From assembly GCA_025084515.1 (NCBI GenBank), contig JAJAGP010000364.1, positions 197,261 through 261,260 on the forward strand: 64,000 bases of DNA. Reading direction: 5' to 3'. Positions 60,500 to 64,000 of the stretch are shown piece after piece. Below the pieces are notes generated by a model. It was not told the DNA's origin. It did no database searches and worked only from the letters and a program-made list of their open reading frames with translations. A program made the position numbers and the translations under genes. The stretch's first letter is position 1. Each line of letters opens with the position of its first letter. Source of the stretch: Ancistrus triradiatus. Its lineage: Eukaryota > Chordata > Actinopteri > Siluriformes > Loricariidae.

Positions 60500-61480
60500 T
60501 GTCCAGGTGATCCCATACTGCCTCTATAGTACTCAGGTCTGGCTTTTCTGTTTTATAGTTATATATGGCAATACACAATTGATTAAAAAAAAAATCTAAT
60601 GGTGCCCTAAGACTTTTACATAGTTTTACTTATATTCACATACCCTGCTGTGTAAAGGTGTCTGTGCGAATGTGTAATTATTTCACACGAAGTCTGGCCT
60701 AAAATGGCCTAACCTTTGTACCCATGTATACATCGCAACAAATGTATATATGAATTATAGTAGTTATGTATTTACATTGTTATTATTAGCAGTTAAATGT
60801 AATATTTAAAAAAAAAAATCTGTTCATATAGACAGCATGCTATGCTCTAATGTTGTGATAACTGATTTCATCTGGACTACACTGAGTTACAAACAATTAT
60901 AGTTACAAACAGAGAGTCATAAAATCATACATGTACTTTATTAGGGTTTTTTATTATTTAAAAAAATGAAATAAGTTCACCAGTGTGGTCAGCAAACGTG
61001 CTGTTGCAGAAGATACAAAGGAAGCTGGTGATTAAAGAGATTTATTTACTAAACTCTTTTTTTCCCCCCCTCCAGTTCCTTCAGTCTGTAATTGGTGTAC
61101 TTTTTGTCCTTGGCCTGTGTAGGTGTATGTGATTTTGTGTAAAACCGCTTCAAAAGGAGGGTCTTTGGAAGAGTCTATGTGATATACGGTTTTTATTAAA
61201 CATCTAACTTTATGAAAACCCATAAAGCTCATTCTGTAGTTAGAATGAGGTATCCCGGAGAGTATACATTTTGTACCTAGTACATGTCTATCACCTGGGA
61301 ACTTGGCTGTAGTGTACTTTCTATGTTAAGGTATATACTTAGACAAAAAAGACTTTTGGATGCAAATAAGCAATTATTTGAGCTTTTGATTGGGTAATTG
61401 TTGCAGTGATTAATATGTTTTAGCTGTGTTAATATGTTTAATTGTTTTAACCCTAACTGATGGCATGAGTAGCTTAAAGC
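60500..61480. other. slc12a7 intron 1, no exon seen
   Basis: This is AT-rich intronic sequence. No KCC exon motif was seen. Confidence 0.4.
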
Positions 61481-61489
61481 TTTAGTTCT

Positions 61490-61930
61490 ACAACAACCAA
61501 GTCAAAAGATGTCTCCTGTGGTCATGAAAAAAAATGTGTTACCATGTTTCAGAAGTGTTAAATTATTGACTTGCATCGAGCAAAGAAAACAATTAAGGAG
61601 ACTCCTCAACTTACTCAAACTGCGTTAAGCATTGTCCATCAGATTATTATAACCAAGAAGGACATTGGTGAACCAAGAAATGTGGTCAGGAAAAAAATGT
61701 GAATGACAATGATCAGAGATCACTTAAACCTTTTGTGAAATCTTAAAGTGACAGTAGAACTCATGGCTGCGTTTATTAGTGAAAGAAAACATTTCTACTT
61801 GAACATTGTGATGGGACCTCACAGGATTGGAACTAAACGGCTGTGTGGCAATAAGAAAAACACTTGTTAGTGAGTCTAATGGGAACAAAGGGCTTCAGTT
61901 TGCCCTTTTTAAAAATAGTGTTAGCTAATG
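61490..61930 (+). mobile_element. decayed Tc1-type relic
   Basis: Pieces such as GCATTGTCCATCAGATTATT, GTGAATGACAATGATCAGAG and GGGACCTCACAGGATTGGAA fit the first half of a fish Tc1 transposase region in order. No frame or terminal repeat is left. Confidence 0.4.
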
Positions 61931-62049
61931 ATGTCATGCTTATTGGAATGTGATGTGTTTAATAATCAGCATTTGCTTTATTGATGTTATTTGGAATCAT
62001 ACGTGTAATTGAAGCTTAATATGACTTGGAGTTATTTTAATATTGCATT

Positions 62050-62295
62050 TTAATCATGATTTTGCTGGTCAGAGTATCTTCAGAGAACATAGGGAGCAGG
62101 CATAAGTGTGCCCTGGAGAGGATGTCAGTCCATTACAAGGCTCAGTGGGGGTCACTGTTGGCAGAGGATGATCCCCTCCCTCCCTCAGACACAGGCAATT
62201 GTGTCTGCATGCGATGTATGACCCAGACAGAGGGTAACCTAAACACAGGTCCCTGTGGTGGTGGGCTAGTGTATTAGACCACTGCACCACCCAAG
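62050..62295. repeat. SINE-like repeat
   Basis: The segments AGGATGTCAGTCCATTACAA and TATTAGACCACTGCACCACC resemble the 3' body and head of a fish tRNA-type SINE. Confidence 0.4.
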
Positions 62296-62464
62296 CACCT
62301 CATAGAATGGTTCTGGATTTAATGTGAGTGAAATTAAAGGTATGATCAGTAAACCTACCTCTTGTTTTCTTAGTCTTTTATGTTTGTTGATTGTATCATG
62401 CTATAGGGATGCCTTTGCTGGTATTCAAAGATCCAGAGGAATGAAACTGGAATGTTATTTTTTT

Positions 62465-62690
62465 TAAAACTACTAACAGGTATTGGTGCACTAATATAAT
62501 CGCTCGGTGACCAGAGTTTGAGTCCCGGTAGTGCCTTCCATCCAAGCTGGGCTTCATACAGGTGTGACTGGGCTGTATCTGAGGGAGGGGAGGCCAGACA
62601 GGGAAATTACCCCCAGCACAGCAGCAGTAACCCCTGCCCAGCATTGACCTGGTGTATCTGCCCACTGTGAACCCCTGTGAATCTAAACAA
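62465..62690 (+). repeat. tRNA-headed SINE
   Basis: It has a tRNA-like head with box B (AGAGTTTGAGTCCCGGTAGT) and a G/C-rich body (GGTGTGACTGGGCTGTATCT). It ends AATCTAAACAAGG before an A-rich run. Confidence 0.5.
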
Positions 62691-62699
62691 GGTTAAAAT

Positions 62700-63640
62700 G
62701 TGAAAAAAAAATCCCTGTAATGACATAAATTATATCGGCTATGGAAAAAGGCTTACATAAAGACTTGGTGGTTCATTTGCTTAGACTGAATTCAGAACCC
62801 ACCCAGTAAAAAGAAAGTCTGTAGCAGAGCAGCCAAATTTCATTTTGACTGTTATTGAAGAAAAAAGACGCTAGCCACTGACCTATTAAAATTAATAGCT
62901 TTGTCAAGTGGCCTTCAGAAAACAATACAGAAGTACCAGCAGACAATAACAGCTGGCCTCACACCTAGCCCCAGAGACCTATGAGGAATGAGCTTTTCAG
63001 TGATCCTAAATTGTACTTCCTGGTCCAGAGTTAAGAATCGTCTAAGCCAAGTCATTTTTATTAGTGTCCCATCTATAAACAATTAGGAAACAGCATAGAA
63101 GACTACACCGTGGCCACAATAAGCAGGATGCAATGAGAATACACAACATTCACACAGAACAATGGGGGATAATACAAACTGAGGTGAAGCCAATCTGTGT
63201 AGTTGTATGGCTCACCAAATCATGAATGTTGTTTTTGATGGTAGTCCACTATGCTATACCCAGATGGAGACGTTCTGAACCGTCCAGGCTTAAGTCCTTA
63301 CAAATGTCTATGGGATTAATGCTAGAGTGAAGGTTTCTTCGGTTATACTAAAGGGTTCTGGAGCGAGAACAACACAATTCTTTTGAGTCATGATGTATAT
63401 TTCCAGTGCCCTGTAGTGACTGTGGCCTTGATGTAAAACCATAAAATTTTGTTTTTTTGTTTTACTGTTTATGGGCAGCTGGGCAGAAGCTGATGAACTG
63501 ACTTGTTGGAGGTGGACACCTATGATGTGTTATATTGAGAGTCAGTGGGGTATCATTACAACCCATTATATTGCCACTGTTTGTCTTCTAATCTAGAAAT
63601 GTATGCTTTATATTATGTATGTGTTACAAGTGAGTGTTGC
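62700..63640. other. slc12a7 intron 1, no exon seen
   Basis: No recognised element or exon was found. Confidence 0.4.
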
Positions 63641-63644
63641 TGAA

Positions 63645-63690
63645 ATAGCAGAGCTCAATAATTAGAAGGGGTGTCCACAAACCTTTGTCT
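63645..63690. mobile_element. Tc1 family IV right-end fragment
   Basis: AGCTCAATAATTAGAAGGGG then TGTCCACAAACCTTTG matches the 3' end of family IV. Confidence 0.55.
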
Positions 63691-63718
63691 GTAGTTTATT
63701 TATCTTTCATGTGTACAT

Positions 63719-64000
63719 ACACTGTATTGCCAAACGTATTTGCTCGTCTGCCTTCACACACAAACTTGAGTGACATCCCATTCTTAATTCACAGGGTTTG
63801 ATATGATGTTGGCCCATTTTTTGCAGCTATAACAGCTTCAACTCTTCTGGGAAGGCTTTCCACAAATTTTATTAGTGTGTTTATTTGAATTTTTGACTAT
63901 TCTTCCAGAAGCACATTTGTGAGGTCAGATACTGGTGTTGGACGAGAAGGCCTGGCTCATAGTCTCCGCTCTAATTCATCCCAAAGGTGTTCTATGTGGT
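63719..64000 (-). mobile_element. Tc1-like family IV, left end, runs off window
   Basis: It begins ACACTGTATTGCCAAACGTA and continues with CAGCTATAACAGCTTCAACT and GGACGAGAAGGCCTGGCTCA. These are the left end and antisense transposase C-terminus of a common fish Tc1 element. The element continues past the window edge. Confidence 0.85.

Noticed and set aside
60399..60599. Frame with a Cys-Val repeat
   Set aside because: It is the translation of a (GT)n microsatellite.

Overview
The window looks like a teleost fish nuclear chromosome segment. It has short vertebrate-type exons with GT-AG borders, long introns, and a high density of fish-typical Tc1/mariner transposons, tRNA-type SINEs, RTE-clade LINE fragments and microsatellites. 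The order is not certain; the Tc1 load would suit an otophysan fish such as a catfish, which is inference only. No bacterial, viral, CRISPR or rRNA features were seen.

Three protein-coding genes are visible. (1) On the minus strand, from a probable untranslated first exon near 25.6 kb to beyond base 1, lies a MAP4-type microtubule-associated protein gene. Ten coding exons were found: an N-terminal exon, proline/serine and KEKE-rich projection-domain exons, three tubulin-binding repeats, and a tail exon that leads out of the window. (2) On the minus strand, 54213 to 30966, lies an ERG-family voltage-gated potassium channel, best matched to kcnh6. Exons for the N-terminal cap, the first part of PAS, S1 to S6, the C-linker, the cyclic-nucleotide-binding homology domain and the C-terminus are all readable. 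(3) On the plus strand, the first coding exon of a K-Cl cotransporter (slc12a7-like) starts at 59942; the rest lies beyond the window or was not found. kcnh6 and slc12a7 are divergent, with start codons about 5.7 kb apart.

The rest is mobile DNA. At least four Tc1/mariner families are present, several as complete copies with TA flanks. There are three copies of a TA-flanked MITE, a 160-bp MITE nested in a Tc1 copy, a 194-bp hAT-type MITE with an 8-bp target duplication, a 5'-truncated RTE LINE with a 10-bp duplication, an IS630/Tc1-type relic, and several SINEs.

The points most worth checking are: a one-base frameshift in the large map4 exon that is proved by exon phase; kcnh6 exon 3 missing and exons 4 and 5 damaged while all other kcnh6 exons are clean; and a MITE that ends almost flush with a map4 splice donor. 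Damage of this kind may be real decay or local assembly error; reads or transcripts would settle it.
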